From positions 1,674,001-1,738,000 of the forward strand of contig NC_003279.8 in assembly GCF_000002985.6 (NCBI RefSeq): a stretch of 64,000 bases of DNA, given 5' to 3'. This document shows, one piece after another, positions 31,101 to 41,905 of the stretch (its first letter is position 1; each line of letters begins with the position of its first letter). The notes beneath the pieces are model-generated. The model did not search any database and was not told where the DNA came from. It worked only from the letters and a program-made list of their open reading frames with translations. The position numbers were made by a program, and so were the translations under genes. The stretch is from Caenorhabditis elegans (lineage: Eukaryota; Nematoda; Chromadorea; Rhabditida; Rhabditidae).

Positions 31101-33890
31101 GAATTTTTTAGTGAAAATTTGAATTTTCCTGGATTTTTAGTTGAAAATTCGAATTTTCTCGAAGTTTTCAACGGAAATCTGCGTTTTCCCGATTTTTTAG
31201 CAAAAATTTGACTTTTCCCGAACTTTTTAAAGAAAATTTGAATTTTCCCGAATTTTTTAGTGAAAATTTGAGTTTTTCCGAGTTTTTTTAGCAAAAATTT
31301 GAAATTTCCCGAATTTTTTAGTGAAAATTTCAGTTTTGCCGAATTTTGGAATGAAAATTTGAATTTCTTCAAAGTTTCCCGTATTTTTGAGCGAAAATTT
31401 GAATTTTCCCGATTTTTTTACTGGAAATTTGAATTTTCCCGAATTTTTAGTGAAAATTACACTTTTCCTGGATTTTTAATCGATAATTCGAATTTTCTCG
31501 AATTTTTAAACGGAAATTTCGATAATCAAAAAATTGGAAGAAAAAAAAATCGCGATTTTCTGGGTTTTCTGGGTGAAATCCTTCGAATTTTTGCTCAATA
31601 CTGCGAAAAAAACGCAAAAATTTTCATTAACATCTCCCAAAAATCGATTTTTTTTTTCAGGAATCCGAATTATTCCGTCGTATGCAGGAGTTTTTCGATG
31701 CTCACTACTTCCAGCGTACTCCGATGACCTATAAGCGTTCAAGAGCGGCTTTACGGTTGGAAATGCTCAACAAATGGCAAAAAATCGATAATTTTAGACT
31801 TCCCTATCGGATAGAAGACATTGAAAATTGTCTACAATCAATAACTCGTGAAGATTGGAAAACTGCCCGACGTCGAATGATTAATTTCACTGTAGAAGAG
31901 AAAATGGTGGCGAGAAGTGGAAATGCGGATGAGTTGCTGAAAAGTGTTGGAATTGATTTGCAACAAATTAAGAAAGCTGTCGGAGAGAAAGTTGGCAATG
32001 TTATGGTACGGATTGAAGAAGAGGAAAAATGACGAAAATCATGGAAATTTTTGAAAAATTTGGCCGAAAAAACGAAGAAAAACCTAGAAATTTGATTATC
32101 CTGCGAAGATTTTGCAAAATTTTAAAAAATTTGGCATAAAAAAACAAAAAAATTCGATAAAAACCCAAAAATTTGATTTTCCTGCGACGATTTTGCAAAA
32201 CTTTACACAAATTAGCCAAAATTCAAAAATTCGCAGAATCTACATGAAAAAATAATTTTTTTTCTCGAAAAAATTGCTTTAAAACGCGCCTATGGGGTCA
32301 TAATGACCGAATAGCATGGTAAAACAAATGCAAAAAAATTTTCTAAATTTTTTATGATATTTGAAAATTGAAAAAATCACAGTTTTCCCCCTAATTCCGA
32401 TTCGAATTTCCGCTAATTGAATTTGTTCGATGGAGTGTGCTTGCATTATTTTCATTAATTTTTTAAAAATTTATTTTCATTATTTCACTGATTTTCTTCA
32501 TTTTTTGGGCGTTTTTAATCGGAAAATGAAAGAAACATACGGGAAAAATGCAAAATGTTTATTAAAAAGTAACTGAAAATGCCTAAAACTCTGAAATTAT
32601 ACGATCCGACGATGACGAGCCTGAAATAAGTATTATTCACAGTTTTAGGCATTTTCAGTTACTTTTTAATAAACATTTTGCATTTTTCCTGTATGTTTCT
32701 TTCATTTTCCGATTAAAAACACCCAAAAAATGAAGAAAATCAGTGAAATAATGAAAATAAATTTTAAAAAATTAATGAAAACAATGCAAGCGCGCTCCAA
32801 CGAACGAGTTCAATTGGCGGAAATTCAAATAGGAATTAGGGGGAAAACTGAGATTTTTTCAATTTTCAAAAATCATATAAAATTTAGAAAAAAAAATTTT
32901 TTTTGAATTTTTTTATTATGATATATTCGGTTATTGTGGTATCATAAGCATGCTTTAAAGCAATTTCAAAAAAATCAAATTTTAAATTTAATTTCCGAAA
33001 TTTATGGGTTTCTGTTTTCAGACATTTTTCTCGAAATTCGCTGAAAAATACAAAAAATGCCGATTTTTCCTAAAATTACGCAGTTTTCGATTTTTTTTAC
33101 AAAATTGCCAATTTTCCTACAAAATATTTGAATTTTTCCGATCTTTTAGTCAAAAAAAGTCGAATTTTCCAATTTTTTTTTCCACAAAAATTTGATTTTT
33201 TCCGATTTTTTACACAGAACAACTTGAATTTTTCTTTTTTATTTTCATTTCGGTCCAAATTTTGCTGCGCGTAAATAATATTTTTTTGATTAATAAAATA
33301 AATAAAAAAAAGACGCTAATTTCCTCATTTTTCAGCGCAACTTCAGCCTGGCAAGCCTGGCGAAGCGTCGAAAAATCGAAGAGGATCGTAAAATCTCGGA
33401 GAAACTGAAAGCGGAAACCCGTAAGCAGACGATTCATCAATCGGTTTCTGCGAGAATTCTGAACAAGAAGCTTCGACGTGACGAGGAAACGGCAAGATCC
33501 TTGACGAGTACACCATCTCCGGCTCCAGCTCCAGCTTCTCAATTCCAGCAGGAGCCGGAGCCTGTGCAATTCCATGTGGGAAATTATGACGAAGAGCCGG
33601 AGTACCAGGAGCACCAGGAGCCAGATGCTCATTGGGGCTTTGAATTTGACGATCTCTACGAGAGAATTGATGCTCAGAATCATCAGGCGGCACCACTGGA
33701 TCCGGCTGATCCACTGGAGGCGATGCTTCTCGGATTGGAAGAAGCTCCGATTATGGAGCAACACCTCGATTTTGAGCCCCAAGAGCATTCGGGTGATGAA
33801 GCGGAGCCTGAGAATGATGATGATGATGTTTTTACGGGTTTTAATGTTCAGGAGAACTCGGAATTTGTTAATGATAATTTTGATTTTTAA
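28123..33890 (+). CDS. Unrecognised protein with a possible N-terminal zinc module
   Basis: Exons 28123-28149, 28572-28688, 29962-30486, 31661-32005 and 33336-33890 all begin and end in phase 0 and give 522 residues. Residues 17-50 contain CPRC (Cys17, Cys20), then WWIC (Cys44) and KC (Cys50), a spacing that could bind one zinc. It is followed by QFPMDMPPHVYHV. Residues 100-220 are low in order (a Thr run, then VEIEEEEAV). The fourth exon (ESELFRRMQEFFDAHYFQRT) is helical and basic. The fifth begins with a basic, possibly nuclear-targeting stretch (LAKRRKIEEDRKISEKLKAE) and ends in a long acidic tail (EAEPENDDDDVFTG). I do not recognise the family; a nuclear or chromatin role is only a guess from the basic and acidic stretches. 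Translation could instead start at the ATG opening exon 2 (28572). Confidence 0.8.
28795..29250. repeat. Palindrome of about 450 bp, ATGACCAAATATCATAGTAAA arms at centre
   Basis: GCTTTAAAACATGCCTATGGTACCACAATGACC (from 28969) is inverted after a short AT centre near 29035. Outer parts (TCGACGATTTCTCCCCTCAATCAC; AGTTCAAAACTTGAAAATTCTG) pair too. A relative forms the outer arms of 32268-32970. In intron 2 of the preceding entry's gene, touching the next fold-back. Confidence 0.8.
29263..29892. mobile_element. Fold-back element, second copy
   Basis: Same family as 23186-23775 (AGAGCGCGCTTGCTGCGCTTCGC at the ends, inverted arms of about 280 bp). Here the symmetry extends further, through ACGCTCTCCTCAAAGCCGGAG on the left and CTTTGAGGAGAGCGTG on the right. 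The right end is 70 bp before the exon at 29962. Confidence 0.85.
30520..31515. repeat. Minisatellite of about 1 kb, GAATTTTTAAGCGAAAATTTGAATTTTCC unit
   Basis: Around 30 copies of a 33-36 bp unit fill most of intron 3 of the 28123-33890 gene. Units vary at two or three positions (TAGTGAAAA, TCGATAATT, CAACGGAAA). The array begins 30 bases after the donor at 30487. Confidence 0.85.
32268..32970. repeat. Composite palindrome of about 700 bp
   Basis: Outer arms GAAATTGCTTTAAAACGCGCCTATGGGG / CATAAGCATGCTTTAAAGCAATTTC. Inner arms CCCCTAATTCCGATTCGAATTTCC, GTGTGCTTGCATT, CGGAAAATGAAAGAAACATACGGG and CAGTTACTTTTTAATAAACATTTTGC meet near 32610. In intron 4 of the 28123-33890 gene. Confidence 0.8.
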
Positions 33891-34019
33891 TTCTTCTCGT
33901 TTTTTCCCCCGCTTTTTTACTTGAAAATTGGAATTTTTAGATGGAAATTGGCAAAATAGCGGATTTTTAGCAAAATTTTCCCCTGAAAAAAATAAATTCC
34001 CTGAAAAATTTAAAAAAAA

Positions 34020-34250
34020 AACCGATTTGCCGGAAATTTTCAATTCCGGCAAATTACCGATTTGCCGGAAATTTTCCATTCCGGCAAATCGGCAATTTTT
34101 CTGTTTGCGGGAATTTTTCAATTCCGGCAATGTTCCGGTTTGCCGGAATTTTTCAATTCCGGCAATGTGCCGGTTTGCCAAATTGCCGGAAATTTTCCAT
34201 TCCGGCAAAGTGCCAATTTGCCGGAAAAAATCGTTTGCCGAACGTTTCAA
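34020..34250. repeat. Minisatellite, TTTGCCGGAAATTTTCAATTCCGGCAA unit
   Basis: About eight irregular copies between the stop codon at 33890 and atg-5. Same family as 3240-3545. Confidence 0.8.
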
Positions 34251-34717
34251 CAGTTTTTAATTAATTAAATTTCCCGCCGACAAATTAGGTCTTCTCAGAA
34301 AATTTGAAATTCCCGCCAAAATATTCGATTTAAAAAATTTCAATTTTTCTTGAAAAATTGTGAATTAGGAATATTTTTTTCCATCCTTTTCCTCTTGAAA
34401 TTCCACTTTTTCCCCCTCGATTTCTCAATTTTTCCCCATTTTTTTTGCAAAAAGTTCCTTAATGCTGGTACCTTTTTTTAATGATCATTTTTTGTCTGCC
34501 TCTTTCTTTTTTTTTTTTAATTGTAATTTTTTGTTTTGTTGAAAAAACCTCCCTCACCAAATCCCAATGAATTTCTTTTGTTTTTATTAATTTTTTTTTC
34601 CGGTTTTTTGAGCACTTTTGGAAGTTGTAAATTTCAATTTGAAAATATCTATGAAATTGTCGATTTTTCTGAATCAATTTTGAAGAAAATTTCAGAGAAA
34701 TCTCCAATTTTTGGATT

Positions 34718-35492
34718 TTTAAAAATTAAAAAACCGAATTTGGGACTTTTTTTTTTGAAAAATCTGTATTTTTTTCTCATTTTTTTTCCGGCAAAGCGGC
34801 AAATTTTCGGACTTGAAAACTTCCGGCAAACCGCCTGATTGCCTGAAATTCGATTTTTTCTTAATTTTCGAACTTTTCACGTTTTTTTTTAAATAAGAAA
34901 TCTGAATTTTACCACATTTTGAAAAAAAAAACCGAATTTTTTTAGAAATTTTTTTTTCAAAAAAAAACATTTTTAATTAAAAAAATTCAGAGAAATTGCC
35001 AAATTTTGTCCTTTTTTAAAACGTTAAAAAATCAAAATTGGAACTTTTTTTTTCTCGAAAAATCCAGTTTTATTTATTTTTTAATTTTTTTTAATCCGAA
35101 TTTTTCCACCCAAAAATTGTGAATTTTGACTTGCTCATTTTTGTGGAAAAACGTTCAAATTCTGACATGAAAGACAGAAAAAAAAAGTTCCAACTTCGAT
35201 TTTTTAACGTTTTAATTTTTAATTAAAAATGTTTTTTTTTGAAAAAAAAAATTCTAAAAAAATTCGGTTTTTTTTCAAAAATGTGGTAAAATTCAGATTT
35301 CTTATTTAAAAAAAAACGTGAAAAGTTCGAAAATTAAGAAAAAATCGAATTTCAGGCAATTTGTCGGTTTACCGGAAATTTTCAAGTCCGAAAATTTGCC
35401 GGTTTGCCGGAAAAAAATAGAGAAAAAAATACAGATTTTTCAAAAAAAAAGTCCCAAATTCGGTTTTTTAATTTTTAAAAATCTTTTTTTTT
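34718..35492. repeat. Palindrome of about 775 bp upstream of atg-5
   Basis: Arms of about 350 bp: AAAACCGAATTTGGGAC, GGCAAATTTTCGGACTTGAAAA, CTTAATTTTCGAACTTTTCACG and TCTGAATTTTACCACATTTTG on the left are all present inverted on the right, around a centre near 35105. The right arm ends about 95 bp before the atg-5 start codon. Confidence 0.85.
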
Positions 35493-35586
35493 TAATTTAT
35501 AAATCAGAGTGGGCGGCAATTTGCCGATTTGCCGGAAATAATCGTCGTTCCCCGTTTCTATAAATTTCTATTTTTTTTGCTTACAG

Positions 35587-38500
35587 ATGGACTACGAAGT
35601 ATGCAGAAAAGTGTGGGAATCGCATGTTCCATGTCAATTCACACTACAATCTTCTGGCGGAACTCACGGAGAACCTCTACCATTCTATACGATGCTCCCA
35701 AGATTCTCATATTTGGCTCTGGCAATACAGAAAGTTAGATTTTCTGAGAAAAAAATCAGCATTTTTCCGATAAATATTGAGATTTTTTATTAATTTCTCA
35801 AAAAATTCAATTTTTAATTAAAAACAAAAGTTTCTGTTATTTTTGGGCAAAAAAAAAATCAAAAAACCACAAAATCGTACCTTTTTTTTGAATAAAAATG
35901 TTGAAAAATTGGGGAAAAAAGAATTAAAGAATTTTTGGGCAAAAAATCATGTAAATTAATTTTTTTTTTCGTAAAAATTTGATCTAAAAATAGAAAAAAA
36001 GCTTGTTTTTTTTCTAATTTTTCAGTTTTTTACCAGGAAAAACAGTTCTTGAAAATTTAAACTCAAAAAATGAATATTTTCATAATTTTTGGGCGATGAA
36101 ATTATGAAATACACGAAGTTTTACTCAAAAAGAATTTTTTTTTTTCAGAAAAATTCAATTTTCTTAACAAAAAAAAAATTTTAACGAAAAATGTACAAAA
36201 TAAACCAAAAATGGCAAAAAAATTGATTTTCTTGACAAAAAAAAATAATTTTTACCGAAAAACTGCACAAAATAAACCAAAAATGGCCAAAAAAAAAATT
36301 TTAACGAAAAAATGTACAAAATAAACCAAAAATGGCAAAAAAATTGATTTTCTTGACAAAAAAAAATTATTTTTAGCGAAAAAATGCACAAAATGAACCA
36401 AAAATGTCGAAAAAAAAATTTTAACGAAAAAAAGTACAAAATAAACCAAAAATGGCAAAAAAATTGCTTTTCTTGACAAAAAAAATGATTGTTATCGAAA
36501 CAATGCACAAAATAGGCCAAAAATGTCGAAAAAAAAATTTTTACAGAAAAAATTTGCAAAAAAGACCAAAAATGGCAAAAAAAATTGATTTTCTTGACAA
36601 AAAACATTGATTTTCACCGGAAAAATGCACAAAATGAACCAAAAATGGCAAAAAATTGATATTTGTAGGTGCTCAGCTCATTTAATCGTCGCGACGACGG
36701 TGAAAAAGTGCATTCTGACAAAATGTGGCTGGAACATAACGGAATTCCGCTGAAAATGTACATTCCAATCGGTGTGATCTACGATCAAGCGAACCTATCG
36801 GAAAATGATTCGATTTTGGAGATTATTGTACGAACATCCCAGCCGCCCCCGCAATTTCAAATGGTTGATCGGGATATGATGGAGGCAATGTTTATGCAAA
36901 ATATTAAGGAAGCCGACTATTTGAAGACTAAAGCCGAGATTACAAAGAATATGATGAAAGACGAGTCGGCACAGTTGTGGAGAAGTGTTTGCAATAGTAT
37001 GGGAGTTTTCTGACTGAAAATTAAAAAAAAAAAAAAATTCCCGAAATTTTTTGAAAGAAAATTTTTTTCCCCAGAGAACTCGAAATTTTAAAGCTAAAAT
37101 TGTTTTTTTTTTTGAAATATTTTCTCTAAAAAGTTCGAAAAATGTATTACAGGAGCACAAAATTCTGAGAATGCGTATTGCACAACATATTTGACGCGCA
37201 AAATATCTCGTAGCGAAACTACTACAGTAATTCTTTAAATGACTACTGTAGCGCACTTGTGTCGATTTACGGGATCTCGATTTTCGAAGTGTTCGTAAAT
37301 AGACACAAAAAAATTGGGGAATTTAGATCCTTTGACTACTTTAAAAACTCGGAAAAATTCTAATTTTATTTTTTTTAATCTAGGAAAGTCAAATTTTCGA
37401 AAACAAATTTCGAGAAATTTCGAATTTTCAAAAAAACTATTTTGGAAACTTCGAAACTTCAAATTTCGAGTTTTCTGAAATAATTTAATTTTCGCTTAAA
37501 AATTGAAGAAAAATCAAGTTTCTTCTGACTACGAATTTGGAAAAATCCAAGATATCTAGGAAATTCTGAACTTTCTGTCAGAAAACTTATTTTTTATACT
37601 TAGGGGAACACAAAACTACGAAAATTTTTAAAATTTTTAACCAAATCTCGCCGTCCATCGACTTTAAAATACCTAAATCAAGTTGAAAACACAAGATAAT
37701 TAACTTGTATGCCCTAATTAGATAATGGTGATTTCAAAAAAGTTAGTTTCCAGCCTCTTGACAAGTCGGTCAAATTTCAAATTTTAACTAATTTTAGGCC
37801 ATTTTTTGAGCCGTCATAACTTATTTTCGAGAAGTTTTCAAGAAGTTTCATTATGAAATTCGGTGTTTTCAGACAGTTAAAAAAATTCGACTACACCACC
37901 TTTCAACTTAAAAAATTGGGGAATTTAGATCCTTTGACTACTTTAAAAACTCGGAAAAATTCGAATTTTATTTTTTTTTAATCTAGGAAAGTCAAATTTT
38001 CGAAAACAAATTTCGAATTTTCAAAAAAACTATTTTGGAAACTTCAAAACTTCAAATTTCGAGTTCTCTGAAATAGTAAGGAATTGATAAATCAAGACCT
38101 TATTAATTAGACAATTGTAACCTGTAACCGTGAAAACCAAGAACAGAAGACTTTGATATCTTACTAATTTAATTTATTAGCAAGAAAAAGTCTTAAAAAA
38201 CCAGGAGAAACAAAATATCTCGAAATACTCGAGACCAAGACACTGAAAACAAGGAGAAAAACAATAAATCTTCTCCTTAACCTTAAACCTTAAATAAAAA
38301 CAATAAAAACCTTAACTTGTAACAATTTAAAAGCTTAAAACCTATGAGAAACGGCGAGCCTTACGGCGTCGACCGGCTTGCACCCGTTCTTGCGGGAGAA
38401 GTGTTGAGAATTCTTGGATTCGCGTCGCCGTGTGCGCAAGGCACTGAAAGTGCGTCAACAAGATCGCAAGGCGCGAAACTTGTTGAGCAGGAAATCAGAG

Positions 38501-41395
38501 GTTTTGGCGTGTCAAAATGACAAAAGAGCTTGCGTTGAGGGAAAAATAAAAGAGAAAAAGGGTAAAACCCTACAAAATAATATAATTTAATTTTCGCTTA
38601 AAAATTGAGGAAATTATAAGTTTTCTGGTAAACTTCAAAATTGAAGTCACTGTTTAATTTGAAAAAATTACTACTCCCACATTAATCCAATTAATCCAAT
38701 TTCGCCAAGTTCCAGACAACTTTGACGAGTTCTGGACGATCGTTCAAAAACTGATGGAAACTAGTGAGGGTAACGAATTTGCACACATTCCACTACGGGT
38801 TTATGTCAAGAATCAGGCATTTAAACAGGTATGAGAATTTGTTTATCGAAAATTTGAATTTTTTTTGTAGTACCAATATTCAAATTTTTATTCAAAAATT
38901 TCAACAAAAAAATTTTTGAATTTCCCCAGTTTTTTTGTACGATAATTCGATTTTTTCCAGAAAATTTGAATTTTTTCAACTGTAAATTTTATTTTTCCCG
39001 AAAATTTTCCGGAAAAAACCAATTTTTTCTCGAAAATTCAAATTTTCCACAATTTTCGTGAGAAATATTTTTTTCTTTTCAAAAAAAAAAACAGTTTTTT
39101 GAATTTTCCATAAATATCGAATTTTTTTTTCTAAAAATCTGAAATTTTCCGGATTTTTCGAACGAAAATTTGAATTTTGTAAAAAATAAATTCGAAATGT
39201 TCAATGTTCCCCAGTTGTTTTTAAATAGAAAATTCGAATTTTTCATAAATATCGAATTTTTTTTCAATATTTGAAAATTTCGAAATTTTTTTTTTAAACT
39301 AAAGTTGAATTTTTCCAGAAAAATCCATGTTTTTCTTAAACTTTGAAAATTTCCGGATTTTTTAAACGAAAATTTCGATTTTCCAGTTTTTAATTCAAAA
39401 TTTCAAAAATTAAAAAATAATTTTCCGGAAAATCGAAAAAAGTCAATTTTTTTCTCGAAAAATCGAATTTTTTTTCAAAACATTTTCGCGAAAATGCAAA
39501 TTTTTCTGAATTTCCAAAATTTTAAAAAATAAATTTGTTCGGAATTTTTTAAAACTAAAATTGAAGTTTTCTTGAAAAATTTTTTTTCTTAAAATTTGAA
39601 CTTTTCCGGATTTTTCTAACGAAAATTTGGATTTTTGTAAAAATATATTTATCGAATTTTTTTCCCTAAAAATTTGAAAATTTCGGAATTTTCAAACGAA
39701 AATTTCGATTTTCCAGTTTTTTTTTAATTCAAAAATTAAAAAAAAAAAAAAAAAATTTCCGGAAAATCGAATTTTCTCAAAAATTCGAATTTTCCTGAAT
39801 TTCCAAAATAAATTAAAAAAACATAAATTTGTAGTTTCCAGATTTTTTTTTCGGAAAATGTAAAAATTTCGGAGGTTTTCAAAACAAAAAATATAGTTTT
39901 CCCGAAAAATCTAATTTTTTTTCTGAAAAATGAACTTTTCCGGATTTTTCTGACGAAATTTGGATTTTTTTAAAAATAAAATTTTCAACGAATTTTCTAT
40001 AAATATCGAATTGTTTCTCTAAAAATTTGAAAATTTTTGGTCTTTTCTAACAAAAATTTCGATGTTCCAGTTTTTAATTCAAAATTTCCAAAATTTTAAA
40101 ATAATTTTCCAGAAAATCGAATTTTCTCAAATTTTTTCTAGAAAAATTGAATTTTCCTGAATTTCCAAAATTAAAAAAAAACAAACATAAATTTTTAGTT
40201 TCCAGATTTTTGTCCTTAAAAATTTGAAAATTTCGGAAAAAAATCTAAATTTTTTTCTAAAAAATTACAAATTTATGTTTTTTTATTTATTTTGGAAATT
40301 CAGGAAAATTCGAATTTTTGAGATAATTCGATTTTCCGGAAATTTTTTTTTAATTTTGGAAATTTTGAATTAAAAAAGAAAACAATTCGATATTTATGGA
40401 AAATTCGAATTTATTTTTTAAAAATCCAAATTTTAGTTAGAAATATCCGGAAAAGTTCAGATTTTTTTTTCGGAAAATGTAAAAATTTCGGAGGTTTTCA
40501 AAACAAAAAATATAGTTTTCCAGGAAAATCTAATTTTTTTTCTAAAAAATAAACTTTTCCGGATATTTCTAACGAAAATTTGGATTTTTTTAAAATAAAT
40601 TCGAATTTTTTCCCTAAAAATTTGAAAATTTCGGAATTTTTTTTTTAAACTAAAATTGAATTTTTCCAGAAAAATCTATGTTTTTCTTAAAATTTGAAAA
40701 TTTCGGAATTTTTTTTAAAAACTAAAATTGAATTTTTCCAGAAAAATCTATGTTTTTCTTGAAATTTGAATATTTCTGGATTTTTCAAACGAAAATTTGG
40801 TATTTGCAGTTTTTTTTTAATTCCAAATTTCCAAAAGTAAAAAATAATTTTCCGGAAAATCGAATTTTCCTGAATTTCCAAAATATTTTTAAAAACATAA
40901 ATTGTTAGTTTTCAGATTTTTTTTTCCGAAAATTTGAATTTTCCAACACTTTTCGATGAGAATTTTCCATAAATATCGATTTTTCCGAAGTTTTAAAATT
41001 GAAGTTTTCCAGAAAAATCTATTTTTTTAAATTTGGATTTTCCAGTTTTTAAAAAATTAAAAATTCGAATTTTTCCAAATTTTCAAAAAAATCTGATTTT
41101 TCCCCCGAAAATTCACAAAACCTCCCCCCCCCCCCCCCCCCCAATTGTTTTTCTCTTCCAGGCCCTAATCACTGCCAAACACCCAGACGGATCCCTACGA
41201 ACAATTGGTGAAGCTGTCTCAGATGTTCTATCATCATCATCATCATCCTCAACGGATTCTCAATCGGAACACCCACCACGTCTGATCTCGCACGGAATCG
41301 ACATTCCCCATCACACCCCATTGATTTTCGCCGCCAAAAACTTGTCCTATCCGGATAACTTTATTCACGTTGTCCTCCTCCTCGTCGTCCCTTAA
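35587..41395 (+). CDS. atg-5: ATG-5, acceptor of the ATG-12 conjugate in autophagy
   Basis: Exons 35587-35733, 36669-36996, 38716-38828 and 41162-41395 give 273 residues. Family blocks: the start MDYEVCRKVWESHVPCQFTL, MWLEHNGIPLKMYIPIGVIYD, NIKEADYLKTKAEI, AQLWRSV, NFDEFWTIVQKLME, HIPLRVYV, and the C-terminal HGIDIPHHTPL and LSYPDNFIHVV. The lysine in ADYLKTK (about residue 135) aligns with human Lys130, which is joined to ATG12. The ATG12-ATG5-ATG16 complex then promotes lipidation of LC3/GABARAP (LGG-1/2 in worms) on the growing autophagosome. The start is set by the acceptor CTTACAG directly before the ATG. A Ser run near residue 220 lies in a loop. A 19-C tract sits within the pyrimidine run before the last exon, and 37 bp of that exon are copied downstream at 41554. 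Confidence 0.97.
36160..36665. repeat. Tandem repeat of about 120 bp period in atg-5 intron 1
   Basis: Four to five copies of AAACCAAAAATGGCAAAAAAATTGATTTTCTTGAC plus ACGAAAAAATGTACAAAATA, with a half-period of about 60 bp. The array runs up to the exon 2 acceptor at 36668. Confidence 0.8.
37153..37275. repeat. Single arm of the GAGAATGCGTATTGCACAAC element
   Basis: Contains AAAATTCTGAGAATGCGTATTGC through TGTGTCGATTTACGGG, equal to one arm of the palindromes at 12728-13085 and 44431-44790, without a partner. In atg-5 intron 2. Confidence 0.7.
37305..38075. repeat. Direct duplication of about 170 bp within atg-5 intron 2
   Basis: GGGGAATTTAGATCCTTTGACTACTTTAAAAACTCGG through CAAATTTCGAGTTTTCTGAAATA at 37315-37485 is repeated at 37915-38075 with few differences. 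The second copy is interrupted after GAAATA by the 38076-38581 insert, then resumes. Confidence 0.8.
38076..38581. mobile_element. 506-bp insertion of unknown type, partly GC-rich
   Basis: Comparison with the uninterrupted copy at 37480-37505 shows an insertion between GAAATA and ATAATTTAATTTTCGC, with ATA repeated at both edges. The insert has an AT-rich left half and a GC-rich part at 38340-38530 (GGCGTCGACCGGCTTGC and so on) unlike its surroundings. I see no terminal inverted repeat and no long ORF. It could be a decayed non-autonomous or retroelement fragment. Confidence 0.55.
38850..41110. repeat. Low-complexity AT-rich array in atg-5 intron 3
   Basis: Over 2 kb of degenerate units such as AATTTGAAAATTTCGGAATTTTT and ATTTTCCGGAAAATCGAATTTT on both strands, locally forming inverted pairs (for example 40190-40330). 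No exon signal seen inside. Confidence 0.7.
41124..41142. repeat. 19-C tract just before the atg-5 last exon
   Basis: Nineteen C in a row (G-tract on the minus strand), 19 bases upstream of the splice acceptor at 41161. Confidence 0.95.
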
Positions 41396-41553
41396 CTCTT
41401 CATCACTGCATCTTTTTTATTGATTTTTTCGTGTTTTTTTTAATGTATAATTTTATTCACAAGTCTGAACATTTTGTAAAATTGTAAAAAATTTTGATGT
41501 GTGTGTGTGAATACTTTTTATTTATATATATATCATTACTTATATATAAAAAA

Positions 41554-41590
41554 TCTCTTCCAGGCCCTAATCACTGTCAAACACCAAACG
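41554..41590 (+). pseudogene. Duplicated start of atg-5 exon 4, with its acceptor
   Basis: TCTCTTCCAGGCCCTAATCA and the following 17 bases match 41152-41189 with about three differences. The copy lies about 160 bp after the atg-5 stop codon and then diverges. Confidence 0.75.
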
Positions 41591-41689
41591 TCCGTCTGTC
41601 CATAGTTTGTAGTCTATGTAGTCTTTGTAGTGTGCAAAGTTATGGCTTATGGAGGGATATTGATTTTATGTTAGTTGTGGGATATGGTC

Positions 41690-41905
41690 GGGGTACTGTA
41701 GTAAAACTGTAGAGGTACTGTAGGGTTACTGTAGGATTACTGTAGTTTGGGAAAAATTGATTTCAGATCTTTCTGGACAGTTCAAGAACCTTCTGGGATT
41801 TTCTGGAAAATTCCGGAATGTTCTAGAATTTTCTGAAAAATTCGAGAAAACTTTGGAATGTTCCAGAATCTTATTAAAAATTCGAGAAAATTCTGGAATG
41901 TTCGT
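41690..41905. repeat. GGTACTGTAG repeats followed by TTCTGGAA/TTCnnGAA repeats
   Basis: Several TACTGTAG units at 41690-41750, then a run of TTCTGGAAAATTCCGGAATGTTC-like units to about 41905. The second part contains several matches to the heat-shock element pattern nTTCnnGAAn. Confidence 0.6.

Noticed and set aside
33210..34250. 346-codon minus-strand open frame
   Set aside because: Antisense to the last exon of the 28123-33890 gene and to the adjacent minisatellite; no family features.
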